Of a DNA stretch of 17,435 nt, positions 1 to 6,610 are shown in pieces (position 1 is the first letter of the stretch; each line of letters opens with the position of its first letter). This DNA comes from RYN-431 sp036388295. Lineage in GTDB: Bacteria; Planctomycetota; Phycisphaerae; Tepidisphaerales; Tepidisphaeraceae. The notes beneath the pieces are model-generated. The model saw only the letters and a list, made by a program, of their open reading frames with translations. It did not search any database and was not told where the DNA came from. The DNA lies in the NCBI GenBank assembly GCA_036388295.1, contig DASVSC010000175.1, positions 1-17,435 on the forward strand. The letters run 5' to 3'. The position numbers and the translations under genes are program-made.

Positions 1-442
1 ACTTGTACAGCGGGTGCTGGTCCGAGCCCTTGACGCTGATCTTGCTGAACATCGGGAACGTCACGGCATATTTGCTCGTGCAGAACGCCTTGATGTCCGC
101 TTCACTGCCGGGTTCCTGGCCGTTGAAATTGTTGGCGGGGAAGCCGAGCACGACCAGGCCCTTGGGCGCGTACTGTTTATAAACGGCTTCGAGCCCTTCG
201 TACTGCGAGGTGAAGCCGCACTTGCTGGCGACATTGACGATCAGAACGACTTTGCCTTTGTAGTCGGCCAGGTTCACGTCCCGCCCGTCGATGTCTTTCA
301 GCGTGAACTTCAGCGGCGTGTCCGACGGCGCGGCCGCGGAGGGCTCGCGGACGACGTCCTGCCCGAGGACGATCGAGATGCGGTGATACGCCAGACCGAC
401 GACAACGACGGCGGCGACTGCCGCGATATGTTTCCAAGTCAT
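1..442 (-). CDS. Glutathione peroxidase family protein, N-terminally anchored or exported (3' end cut off by window)
   Basis: Thiol peroxidase of the glutathione peroxidase fold, reducing hydroperoxides; bacterial Cys-type members usually take electrons from thioredoxin. The 147 visible residues contain an N-terminal hydrophobic stretch (about 5-27) that looks like a signal or anchor segment, then the family core. That core has ASKCGFTSQY with peroxidatic Cys75, the GQEP motif with Gln109, and AFCTSKY with Cys121 at the place of the resolving Cys of plant-type enzymes. The peroxidatic codon is TGC, so this is the cysteine form and not a selenoprotein. The start is ATG at 442, preceded by AGGAG at 451-455 with an 8-nt gap. 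The end, including the conserved Trp region, lies outside the window. The gene is divergent from ybeY, with 71 nt between starts. The export segment implies action in the periplasm or at the membrane, which is inference. Confidence 0.93.
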   Translation of the reverse strand, partial: MTWKHIAAVAAVVVVGLAYHRISIVLGQDVVREPSAAAPSDTPLKFTLKDIDGRDVNLADYKGKVVLIVNVASKCGFTSQYEGLEAVYKQYAPKGLVVLGFPANNFNGQEPGSEADIKAFCTSKYAVTFPMFSKISVKGSDQHPLYK

Positions 443-450
443 TACTTTTG

Positions 451-455
451 CTCCT
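451..455 (-). promoter_or_regulatory. Ribosome binding site of the glutathione peroxidase gene
   Basis: AGGAG on the minus strand, 8 nt before the ATG at 442. It fixes the start, and so the presence of the hydrophobic N-terminal segment. Confidence 0.75.
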
Positions 456-513
456 GCGAAAAACGGCCCCGGATCGCTCGCAACCCGGCCGAGCCGTTGC
501 TACACCATAGGCG

Positions 514-972
514 ATGACCGCGTTCGATTACATCGCCGCCGCCGCCCGCCCGCACCGGCCGCACGTGGCTTACCTGCGCCGCTGGCTCCCGAAGGCCGCC
601 CAGCACGTCCGGGCCGCGCCGGCGCAGGTGTCGATTGCCCTTGTCGGGGACACGAAGATGGCGGCCCTGCACGAACAGTTCCTGAATATCCCCGGCCCGA
701 CGGACGTGCTGACGTTCGAACTCGATCACGACGCCCGCGGCCGCTGCACGAGCGGCGAGATCGTCGTCTGCGTCCCTTATGCCGTCCGCGAAGCCCGGCG
801 ACGCCGCATCGACGCCCGCCGCGAAGTGCTGCTGTACGCCCTGCACGGCCTGCTGCACCTGAGCGGCTACGACGATCGTACGGCTGCCGACCACAAGCGG
901 ATGCACCGAGCGGAAGACCGCACATTAAAGGCCATCGGTATCGGTGCCGTTTTTGACCCGCCTCCCCGATAA
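514..972 (+). CDS. ybeY: Endoribonuclease / rRNA maturation factor YbeY
   Basis: Zinc-dependent RNase family needed for 16S rRNA 3'-end maturation and ribosome quality control; cytoplasmic. The protein is 152 residues, normal for the family. It has the substrate-binding stretch NIPGPTDVLTFE (58-69), SGEIVVC (80-86) and the metal motif HGLLHLSGYDD (111-121). His111 and His115 are the first two canonical zinc ligands. The third, normally His in GYDH, is Asp121 here; His127 lies shortly after. The start ATG at 514 has no clear Shine-Dalgarno. The gene is followed by a CorC-type gene 53 nt downstream, an arrangement conserved in many bacteria (ybeY-ybeX), which supports the call. The reading frame shows no damage. 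Confidence 0.93.
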   Translation: MTAFDYIAAAARPHRPHVAYLRRWLPKAAQHVRAAPAQVSIALVGDTKMAALHEQFLNIPGPTDVLTFELDHDARGRCTSGEIVVCVPYAVREARRRRIDARREVLLYALHGLLHLSGYDDRTAADHKRMHRAEDRTLKAIGIGAVFDPPPR

Positions 973-1025
973 CCTGCCCCTTGCCGCTAACCCCTTTGCC
1001 CGTTTTCGCGCATACTTTCCGCCCA

Positions 1026-2288
1026 ATGCCCATCACGCTGAACATCATCGTGATCCTCGTGTCGGTCCTTTGTTCAGGGCTGCTCGCGACGCTCACGTTT
1101 TCGCTGCGGGACTTTTCCCGTGCGCGCCTCGCCGACGTACTGACGCGGCGCGGGTTGTCGAGCTATTTCGACCGCACCGTCGAACACTCCAGCGAACTGG
1201 CGTTCCTCACCGCCACGTTCCGGCTGCTGGTCAACTTGGTCATCCTGGTCTGCTTCATCGAACTGTTCCGCGATCACGGCTGGAACCGCTGGGTCGAATA
1301 CATGGTGGCGGCCGGCTGCTCGGCGGTGGCCACGGTGCTGATGAGCGTCACGCTCCCGCACGCCCTGGCCATGCACGTCGGCGAGCCGGTGATCGGTTTG
1401 TTCGTCCGCCCGCTGCTGCTCGTCCGCCTCGTCTGTCGGCCGCTGACGGCCATGCTGCGGGTGACCGAAAGCGTCGTCCGCCGCGCCGCCACGTCGAAGG
1501 AAAGAACCGTTCAGTCGAACGAAGAGTTGCAGTCCGAAATCCTGGCCGTCGTGCAGGAAGGCGAAAAGGAAGGCTTCGTCGACCCGAGCGAACGGAAAAT
1601 GATTCAGGGCGTGATCCAGTTCGGCGACGCCACCGCCGGCCAGGTGATGACCGCCCGCCCCGCCATCGTCAGCCTGATGGCCGACGCGCCGCTGGACCAG
1701 GTGCGTCAGACGATCCTCGACAGCGGTTTGTCACGCATCCCGCTCTACGAAGGCAGCCTCGACCACGTCGTCGGCGTGCTCTACGCCCGTGACCTGATCA
1801 AATACGTCGGCGAGGCCGTCGATTCCTTCAATTCCCGGCAGATCGCCCGCCCGGCCTTCCTTGTGCCCGACACCAAGCCGCTGCAGGATCTGCTGGCCGA
1901 CTTCCGGTTGCAGAAAGTGCACATGGCGATCGTGCTGGACGAATACGGCGGCACCGCCGGCCTGGTGACGATCGAGGACGTGCTGGAAGAAATCGTCGGC
2001 GACATCAGCGACGAACACGAACCCATCGGCCCCGCCGCGTTCCACCGCGTCGACGACCAGACCGCCGAGGCCGACGCCAGCATCGGCGTCGAAGAGTTCA
2101 ACCGCCTGTTCGGCACCACCCTCCCCGAAGACAGCGGCTACGAAACCCTCGGCGGCTTCGTCAGCACGTTTCTAGGCGTCGTCCCGAGCGTCGGCAAAGA
2201 GTTCGAACACGCCGGCGTGACCTTCACCGTCGTCGACGCCGAGCCGCAGCGCGTGAAGCGCGTGAGGGTGCGGAACGGGAACGCGTAG
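1026..2288 (+). CDS. CNNM-domain / CBS-pair / CorC-HlyC membrane protein (putative Mg2+/Co2+ transport or efflux)
   Basis: Hemolysin-C/CorC family integral membrane protein; members are linked to magnesium and cobalt transport. From the ATG at 1026 it has 420 residues. An N-terminal CNNM (DUF21)-type membrane domain spans about 1-150, with hydrophobic segments near 5-25, 62-82, 95-115 and 121-142. A cytosolic CBS pair follows at about 200-325, with VMTARPAIVSL, SRIPLYEGSLDHVVGVLYARDL and VLDEYGGTAGLVTIEDVLEE. A CorC_HlyC domain runs from about 340 to 418. A TTG at 981 in the same frame would add 15 residues. I chose 1026 because the added residues are proline-rich and unlike the family, and the hydrophobic segment begins right after this Met. 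Neither start has a good Shine-Dalgarno. It is likely cotranscribed with ybeY. Confidence 0.9.
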   Translation: MPITLNIIVILVSVLCSGLLATLTFSLRDFSRARLADVLTRRGLSSYFDRTVEHSSELAFLTATFRLLVNLVILVCFIELFRDHGWNRWVEYMVAAGCSAVATVLMSVTLPHALAMHVGEPVIGLFVRPLLLVRLVCRPLTAMLRVTESVVRRAATSKERTVQSNEELQSEILAVVQEGEKEGFVDPSERKMIQGVIQFGDATAGQVMTARPAIVSLMADAPLDQVRQTILDSGLSRIPLYEGSLDHVVGVLYARDLIKYVGEAVDSFNSRQIARPAFLVPDTKPLQDLLADFRLQKVHMAIVLDEYGGTAGLVTIEDVLEEIVGDISDEHEPIGPAAFHRVDDQTAEADASIGVEEFNRLFGTTLPEDSGYETLGGFVSTFLGVVPSVGKEFEHAGVTFTVVDAEPQRVKRVRVRNGNA

Positions 2289-2289
2289 C

Positions 2290-2310
2290 GACGCCGCACT
2301 GTGCAGCGTC
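2290..2310. terminator. Possible bidirectional terminator hairpin between convergent genes
   Basis: Inverted repeat GACGC-c-GCA-ctg-TGC-a-GCGTC directly after the TAG of the CorC-type gene and 6 nt from the stop of the convergent membrane-protein gene. There is one mismatch within the stem and no T-tract on either side, so the terminator role is inferred from position. Confidence 0.4.
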
Positions 2311-2316
2311 ATAACA

Positions 2317-2757
2317 CTACGAGAGCGCATGCGCCAACGAAATCAGCCCGCCGCCTAGCCAGACGATCAGCCCGCCCGCCCACGCGAGCAGTCGTACGAC
2401 CTGGACCCACGTCCGGCCGGGCGGCACAGCGACCTGTATCACGACCGCGCCGATCAGCGTGGCCGAGCAGTACGGCAGCAGGCTTATCGAGTACTCCAGA
2501 CAGCACGACTGAAAACCACGGCTCATCGCGCCGACCGTCGGGCCGAGAATGATTCCGGCGGCCGTCAGTGCGGCTTTGGGCACGCGGCCGGCACCGGCGA
2601 ACGCCATGAACCCGAGCGAGGCCGCCAGTCCGCCGAACGCCAGCCACAGACCGATCGCGATACGGACGTGCGCAATCGAAAAATGAGTCCGAGGCCAGCT
2701 TATCGTGCGTTTAAGCCCGTCGTCCGGGTCGGCGTCATAGGCTTCGAGCATCGTCAT
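2317..2757 (-). CDS. Hypothetical four-helix membrane protein
   Basis: I do not recognise a family. The 146-residue product has a charged N-terminus of about 25 residues (MTMLEAYDADPDDGLKR). Four hydrophobic segments follow near residues 32-54, 62-79, 90-112 and 118-140, rich in Gly and Ala. This suggests a small integral membrane protein with both ends on the same side. A Cys pair (SCCLEY, about 84-89) precedes the third helix. The ATG at 2757 is preceded by GGGAG (2764-2768) with a 6-nt gap, which supports translation. It lies 30 nt downstream of the M20 amidohydrolase on the same strand and may be cotranscribed with it. It converges on the CorC-type gene. No function can be inferred. Confidence 0.7.
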   Translation of the reverse strand: MTMLEAYDADPDDGLKRTISWPRTHFSIAHVRIAIGLWLAFGGLAASLGFMAFAGAGRVPKAALTAAGIILGPTVGAMSRGFQSCCLEYSISLLPYCSATLIGAVVIQVAVPPGRTWVQVVRLLAWAGGLIVWLGGGLISLAHALS

Positions 2758-2787
2758 GACACACTCCCGTATGAGCCACGCGTGGGT

Positions 2788-3990
2788 TCAGACGCCGCCC
2801 TTAAAGCCACGCACTATATTGACGAACATCCGCACGCCCAGCCCCAGCGCGGCGTCCGTGAAGTCGTACCGGTCGCTGTGCAGCGGCGGGTAGCTCGTCT
2901 GCCCTTCCGGCACCGTGCCGAGGAAAAAGAAACAGCCGGGCACTTTTTCGAGATAGTACGCGAAGTCTTCGCCGCCCATTGCGGGGCCGGCCGCCGGCGT
3001 GAAGCGGTCACGGCCGAGGGTGGAGCGGGTGATTTCGGCGACGTAGTCCGACATGGCCGGGTCGTTGATCGTCGGCGGGTAGCCTTCCGTCCATTCGAAC
3101 TCGCAACGGCATTGATTGGCCAGGGCGACGTGTTCGCAGCGTCTACGTAGCGAAGCGGTCACGCGTTCCCGGGCGGCGACGCTCAGCGTGCGGGCGGTGC
3201 CTTCGATGGTGGCGACGTCCGGGATAATGTTCGTCGCCGTGCCGCTGTGGAACGTGCCGACGGTGACGACGGCCGGTTCGGTCGGGTCCATCTCACGGCT
3301 GACGAACTGCTGCAGGTTCAACACGGCTTCGGCGGCGCAGACGATCGGGTCGTGGCCGGCATGGGGGAACGCGCCGTGACAGCCGGTGCCGATGAACTTG
3401 GCGCTGAACGTGTCCGTCGCCGCCAGCACCGGCCCGCCGCGCGTGGAGACATGGCCGACGGGCAAGGTCGGCCAGCCGTGCATGCCGAAAATGGCGCGCA
3501 CCATCGGCCCGAGTTTCGCGGCCGCTGTGCCGTCCAGCACGCCCGCCCGCACCAATCGCCCCGCCCCGCCGCCGCCCTCTTCGGCCGGCTGAAAAATCAG
3601 CTTCACGCAGACCGGCAGCGTGTCGACGATTCGGCTCAGCACCGCCGCCGTGCCCAGCAGGATGGCCGTGTGCCCGTCGTGCCCGCAGGCGTGCATTCGG
3701 CCGGGGTACGTGCTGGCGTAGGCGACGCCGGTCTGTTCCTGGATCGGCAGGCCGTCGATGTCCGCGCGCAGCGCCACGCACGGCTTGGCCGGGTCGCCGA
3801 TGGTGACGATGGTGGCCGTCGGCGCGTCGGGCACGCCGGCGACGAACACGAGCCCCAGACGCGTCAACTCCTCACGCACGAGGGCGGCCGTCTCGAACTC
3901 TTCGTAGAGCAATTCCGGGATCCGGTGCAAACGGTGACGCAACTGAACGACACGGTCGACATCGAAGGTGGGCACAAGATCAGACGACAT
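2788..3990 (-). CDS. M20-family metallopeptidase / N-acyl-amino-acid amidohydrolase
   Basis: Binuclear-metal amidohydrolase of the M20D type (hippurate hydrolase, N-acetyl-diaminopimelate deacetylase and IAA-amino-acid hydrolase relatives), cleaving an N-acyl group from an amino acid; the exact substrate cannot be read from sequence. It has 400 residues, usual for the family. Visible features are RHRLHRIPELLYEE near the N-terminus, MHACGHDGH (99-107) with ligands Cys102 and His104, QPAEEGGGG with Glu137/Glu138, and GMHGWP with His171. The dimerisation ('lid') domain follows from about 185, with HAGHDP, and GPAMGGEDFAYYL and PLHSDRYDF occur near the C-terminus. The start is ATG at 3990; a clear Shine-Dalgarno is missing. 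It is probably followed in the same transcript by the small membrane protein. Confidence 0.92.
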   Translation of the reverse strand: MSSDLVPTFDVDRVVQLRHRLHRIPELLYEEFETAALVREELTRLGLVFVAGVPDAPTATIVTIGDPAKPCVALRADIDGLPIQEQTGVAYASTYPGRMHACGHDGHTAILLGTAAVLSRIVDTLPVCVKLIFQPAEEGGGGAGRLVRAGVLDGTAAAKLGPMVRAIFGMHGWPTLPVGHVSTRGGPVLAATDTFSAKFIGTGCHGAFPHAGHDPIVCAAEAVLNLQQFVSREMDPTEPAVVTVGTFHSGTATNIIPDVATIEGTARTLSVAARERVTASLRRRCEHVALANQCRCEFEWTEGYPPTINDPAMSDYVAEITRSTLGRDRFTPAAGPAMGGEDFAYYLEKVPGCFFFLGTVPEGQTSYPPLHSDRYDFTDAALGLGVRMFVNIVRGFKGGV

Positions 3991-4072
3991 GACGGTCCAA
4001 GCTACCGCGGGACGCGTATCGCGGGAAGCCTCACGGTTCCGACCGCGCCAGGACGCCGGGTGCCATCAAGGC

Positions 4073-4094
4073 CATGGCCGCTTAAGCGGCCATG
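4073..4094. terminator. Perfect 22-bp palindrome downstream of the SagB-like gene, possible terminator
   Basis: CATGGCCGC-TTAA-GCGGCCATG gives a 9-bp GC-rich stem with a 4-nt loop, 50 nt after the stop of the SagB-like gene and about 80 nt before the M20 start. No T-tract follows on the minus strand, though one lies just before the stem. A protein-binding palindrome is the alternative. Confidence 0.45.
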
Positions 4095-4143
4095 CCGGAA
4101 AAACGTTCTCTCGGGGTGGCGATACGACGAAGGGAAAAACGCT

Positions 4144-5730
4144 CTAATCCCGGAAGCCGATGATGCCCGCCTTGCGTTCCGGCGTGGCCGCCTGCTGCGG
4201 CGTGCTGGCTTGCGGGCGCACCGGCGGCGGACCGCCCAGCGCGAAGACGGCCAGCACTTCCCAACCCGTGTTCGCCAGGTGCAGGAACTGCCGCCAGGGG
4301 TCGTCGTAGAAGTCGCCGAACACGCGGCCGACGTAGCCCATCGACGCGGCGGTCAGGTGCATGCGCCGCGCCGCCAGGCCCGCTTCCAGGTGCGCCAGGC
4401 GGTACGCGTCCGGGCCGGCGTCGAGCAGGAGCTTGCGCAGGTTCGCCACGATCGCGCACACCGCCGACGCGTGTTCCAGGCCCTCACGGCCGCGCGTGAG
4501 CGGGCCGACGGTCGTGCGGAAGTCGCCGTTTTCGAGGTACGCCCAGCCGTCGTAAACCGGGTCGTGGTACCACAGCCCGGGATCGTGACCGACGGCTTCC
4601 GACGTCACCCACAGCGGCCGCACGAGCGCCGCGTGCGGGCCGTCCGGCTTGAGCGGGAAGAACGTGCCGCTGCGGAAGCCGACGGACGAAATCTGGCAGA
4701 GCGCGTCGCGGCCGATCGTTTTCTTGTGGAACCCGTCCGCCGGGCGAATGCTTGTCAGCACTTCGCGCAGCGGCCGGCTCGGCGGGTCGCCGCGGCAGGG
4801 CATCGGCTCCGACGCCATGTTCACGCCGACGGGCGACAATTCCGTCATCGGCGACCGCAGCTCGCGCGCCGGCAGGCCGCGCATGGTGACGTCCCGGTGA
4901 ACCGCCAGCACCGCCGGCTGCGGCGGCACCGGCCCGACGGGCGTACGCGGCAACGTCATCAACGGCCCGGCAGCGGCCGGCGCGGCCGTCATCGGCGTCG
5001 TCGCGGTGTCGGTCCAGGCGACCATCGCCTGCACGGATTCGGCGCTGCTGTCGTCGAAATCTTCAGGGAGCCCGATCAGTTCGCGCATCGAACTTTCGGT
5101 CATTTTCAGCCGTGTCATCGTCCGCATGCCCAGGCCGGTGGCGGCGGCGACGCAGTCGGCGACCAGGTGCCCCGCGTCCAATACCGCCGAGCGGTACCCG
5201 CGCCGCCCGAACAGCGCGTTCGCGCGGGCGAACACGGTGCTGACCAGCAGCGCGGCCGGGGCGGTCGTCAGGAAGTTCAGGTCCGGCCGGCCGCGACGCA
5301 GCAGCGCCATCGTTTCGACACCGTCGCGCAACTGGCGCAGCGCGAACTCGGCGGGCGCGAAATGGTAAAGCCCCGGCTCAAGGCCGTCGATCGCGAAGGC
5401 CGCGACATAAATCTCGCCCGCCCGCGGCAGCTCCGGCGGGCCCGGCCGCTGGCCGGCGGCCATGTAGAGCCACGTCGACAGCGTCCGCAAATCCTGCGGC
5501 GGCAACTGCATGCTCTCGGGCAGCGCGTCCACGCCACGCGTCAACACCGTCAGCGTCGCGGTCGGCAAGTCCACCAGCTTCGGCGACAGCGCGGTCTTGG
5601 GCAGATAATCGAACACGCGCACGGCCGGCCGCACCAGCCGCGGGGCGGGCGAGGCTTCGGTCAGCTTGGTCGACAGGTGGTATTCCCACACGCGCCCGGC
5701 GGATTCGAGAATGTCTTGCGGCAGGGGCAT
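4144..5730 (-). CDS. Double-domain SagB/ThcOx-type nitroreductase-family protein
   Basis: Member of the FMN-dependent nitroreductase superfamily, closest in look to SagB-type dehydrogenases. The 528-residue product carries two tandem nitroreductase-like units. Unit one (about 55-245) has LEPGLYHFAPAEFALRQL (117-134) and GYRSAVLDAGHLVADCVAAA (178-197), both SagB hallmarks. Unit two (about 318-500) has the matching PGLWYHDPVYDGWAYL (384-399) and AYRLAHLEAGLAARRMHLTA (442-461). A Pro/Ala-rich linker of about 70 residues joins them. The Arg/Ser-rich FMN-phosphate motif usual at the start of each unit is not obvious, so flavin binding is uncertain. No YcaO cyclodehydratase or precursor peptide is nearby, so azole formation is unlikely. 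It follows chdC after an 88-nt structured gap. The start ATG lacks a Shine-Dalgarno. Confidence 0.8.
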   Translation of the reverse strand: MPLPQDILESAGRVWEYHLSTKLTEASPAPRLVRPAVRVFDYLPKTALSPKLVDLPTATLTVLTRGVDALPESMQLPPQDLRTLSTWLYMAAGQRPGPPELPRAGEIYVAAFAIDGLEPGLYHFAPAEFALRQLRDGVETMALLRRGRPDLNFLTTAPAALLVSTVFARANALFGRRGYRSAVLDAGHLVADCVAAATGLGMRTMTRLKMTESSMRELIGLPEDFDDSSAESVQAMVAWTDTATTPMTAAPAAAGPLMTLPRTPVGPVPPQPAVLAVHRDVTMRGLPARELRSPMTELSPVGVNMASEPMPCRGDPPSRPLREVLTSIRPADGFHKKTIGRDALCQISSVGFRSGTFFPLKPDGPHAALVRPLWVTSEAVGHDPGLWYHDPVYDGWAYLENGDFRTTVGPLTRGREGLEHASAVCAIVANLRKLLLDAGPDAYRLAHLEAGLAARRMHLTAASMGYVGRVFGDFYDDPWRQFLHLANTGWEVLAVFALGGPPPVRPQASTPQQAATPERKAGIIGFRD

Positions 5731-5734
5731 AGGA

Positions 5735-5815
5735 GCGGGCGGCAGGCGGCAGGCGGCGGCGGAAGCATGTTTTTCCGAGCCGCCAGCCGCCAGCCGCCGG
5801 CTGCCGGCCGCCCGC
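5735..5815. repeat. GC-rich imperfect inverted repeat between chdC and the SagB-like gene
   Basis: Outer arms GCGGGCGGC (5735-5743) and GCCGCCCGC (5807-5815) match perfectly. Between them are GGCAGGC direct repeats, GGCGG-rich inner arms and a loop around GCATGTTTTT. It fills almost all of the 88-nt gap. Read from chdC, it could fold into a long hairpin acting as attenuator, mRNA-stabilising element or REP-like repeat. Confidence 0.7.
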
Positions 5816-5818
5816 TTC

Positions 5819-6592
5819 TTAGAACAACTGATCCAGCACGGCCGCCACCGGCATCTGGACGGCCGTGAAGATCGGCGTGTCGCGCTGGGTGAACTTGCTG
5901 CTTTCCTGCTCGCGCAGTTCCATGACCAAGTCCAGAAAGTCCTTCGGCTCGTCGGTTTCGAACGCGACGACGAAGTCCTGATCGTCCAGGCCGAAGCTGT
6001 AGGTCGTGTTGAGCTTCACGCTCGGGTATTTGTTGCCGACACGGATGTGGCCGTCCATCAGTTCCTGCCGGCGCTCCAGGGGCAACAGGTACCATTCGCG
6101 CGTTTTGACGAACGGGTAGACGAACAGGTACTTGCGCTTGCCGGGGATGATGTGCGTGCGGCTTTCGGCGGTGTGGAACGGGTCGACCTTGTCGATGTAC
6201 ATGCTGCGCTTGGTCATCGCGACGAAGCTGTGCGACGTGTGCAGGTAGCCGGCCAGTGCGGTCTTGTTCAGGTTCGCCGTCTGCTGCTGAAAGCTGTCGG
6301 CCGACCCGCTGATGCGCCACAGGAGCAGGTCCGAATCGGACTTAAAACCCGCCAGACTGTAGCTCAGACAGATCAGCCCGCCGATCGGCTGTTCGTACGC
6401 CGCGACGAATTGCTCGCGGGCTGCCCGTTTTTCGTCCGCCGACAGGCGACGGAAGGCCGGATCGAGCTTATAGAATGCGAAGTTCACGAACTGCCGCTGA
6501 ATGGCAGGGCCCGCCGCGGCGGCGGGACGGCCGGCGGTTTGGCCGGCGGGGGCGGACGGGTTCGACGTCGCGGGTACAACGGTCTGGCTCAT
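5819..6592 (-). CDS. chdC: Coproheme decarboxylase (chlorite dismutase family), ChdC/HemQ
   Basis: Last enzyme of the coproporphyrin-dependent haem pathway: it oxidatively decarboxylates two propionates of coprohaem III to give haem b, using peroxide; cytoplasmic. The 257-residue product starts with about 30 Ala/Pro-rich residues not expected in the family core. The core then includes FVYPFVKTREWYLLP with Tyr159 at the catalytic-Tyr position, DGHIRVGNKYP with His182 as the probable proximal haem ligand, and YSFGLDDQDFVVAFETDEP and ELREQESSKF near the end. The frame stays open far upstream. I chose the ATG at 6592 because AGAGGA (6600-6605) sits 7 nt before it and the extension overlaps the divergent lipoprotein gene. 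The SagB-like gene follows on the same strand. Confidence 0.9.
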   Translation of the reverse strand: MSQTVVPATSNPSAPAGQTAGRPAAAAGPAIQRQFVNFAFYKLDPAFRRLSADEKRAAREQFVAAYEQPIGGLICLSYSLAGFKSDSDLLLWRISGSADSFQQQTANLNKTALAGYLHTSHSFVAMTKRSMYIDKVDPFHTAESRTHIIPGKRKYLFVYPFVKTREWYLLPLERRQELMDGHIRVGNKYPSVKLNTTYSFGLDDQDFVVAFETDEPKDFLDLVMELREQESSKFTQRDTPIFTAVQMPVAAVLDQLF

Positions 6593-6599
6593 GGGTGCA

Positions 6600-6605
6600 T
6601 CCTCT
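6600..6605 (-). promoter_or_regulatory. Ribosome binding site of chdC
   Basis: AGAGGA on the minus strand, 7 nt before the ATG at 6592. It decides the start against the much longer open frame upstream, and lies inside the 18-nt gap to the divergent gene. Confidence 0.7.
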
Positions 6606-6610
6606 CGGTG

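Noticed and set aside
218..220. Selenocysteine at the glutathione peroxidase active site
   Set aside because: The codon is TGC (Cys), not TGA.
944..1792. 282-codon plus-strand frame overlapping ybeY and the CorC-type gene
   Set aside because: Arg/Pro/His-rich shadow frame; the frame starting at 1026 carries the membrane, CBS and CorC domains.
4144..5730. Thiazole/oxazole-modified peptide biosynthesis cluster
   Set aside because: There is a SagB-like protein but no YcaO cyclodehydratase, precursor peptide or transporter in the window.
3247..5868. 873-codon open frame on the plus strand
   Set aside because: It is antisense to the M20, SagB-like and chdC genes, which have clear family motifs. 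Its translation is Arg/Ala/Gly-rich without domains, as expected of the complementary frame in GC-rich DNA.
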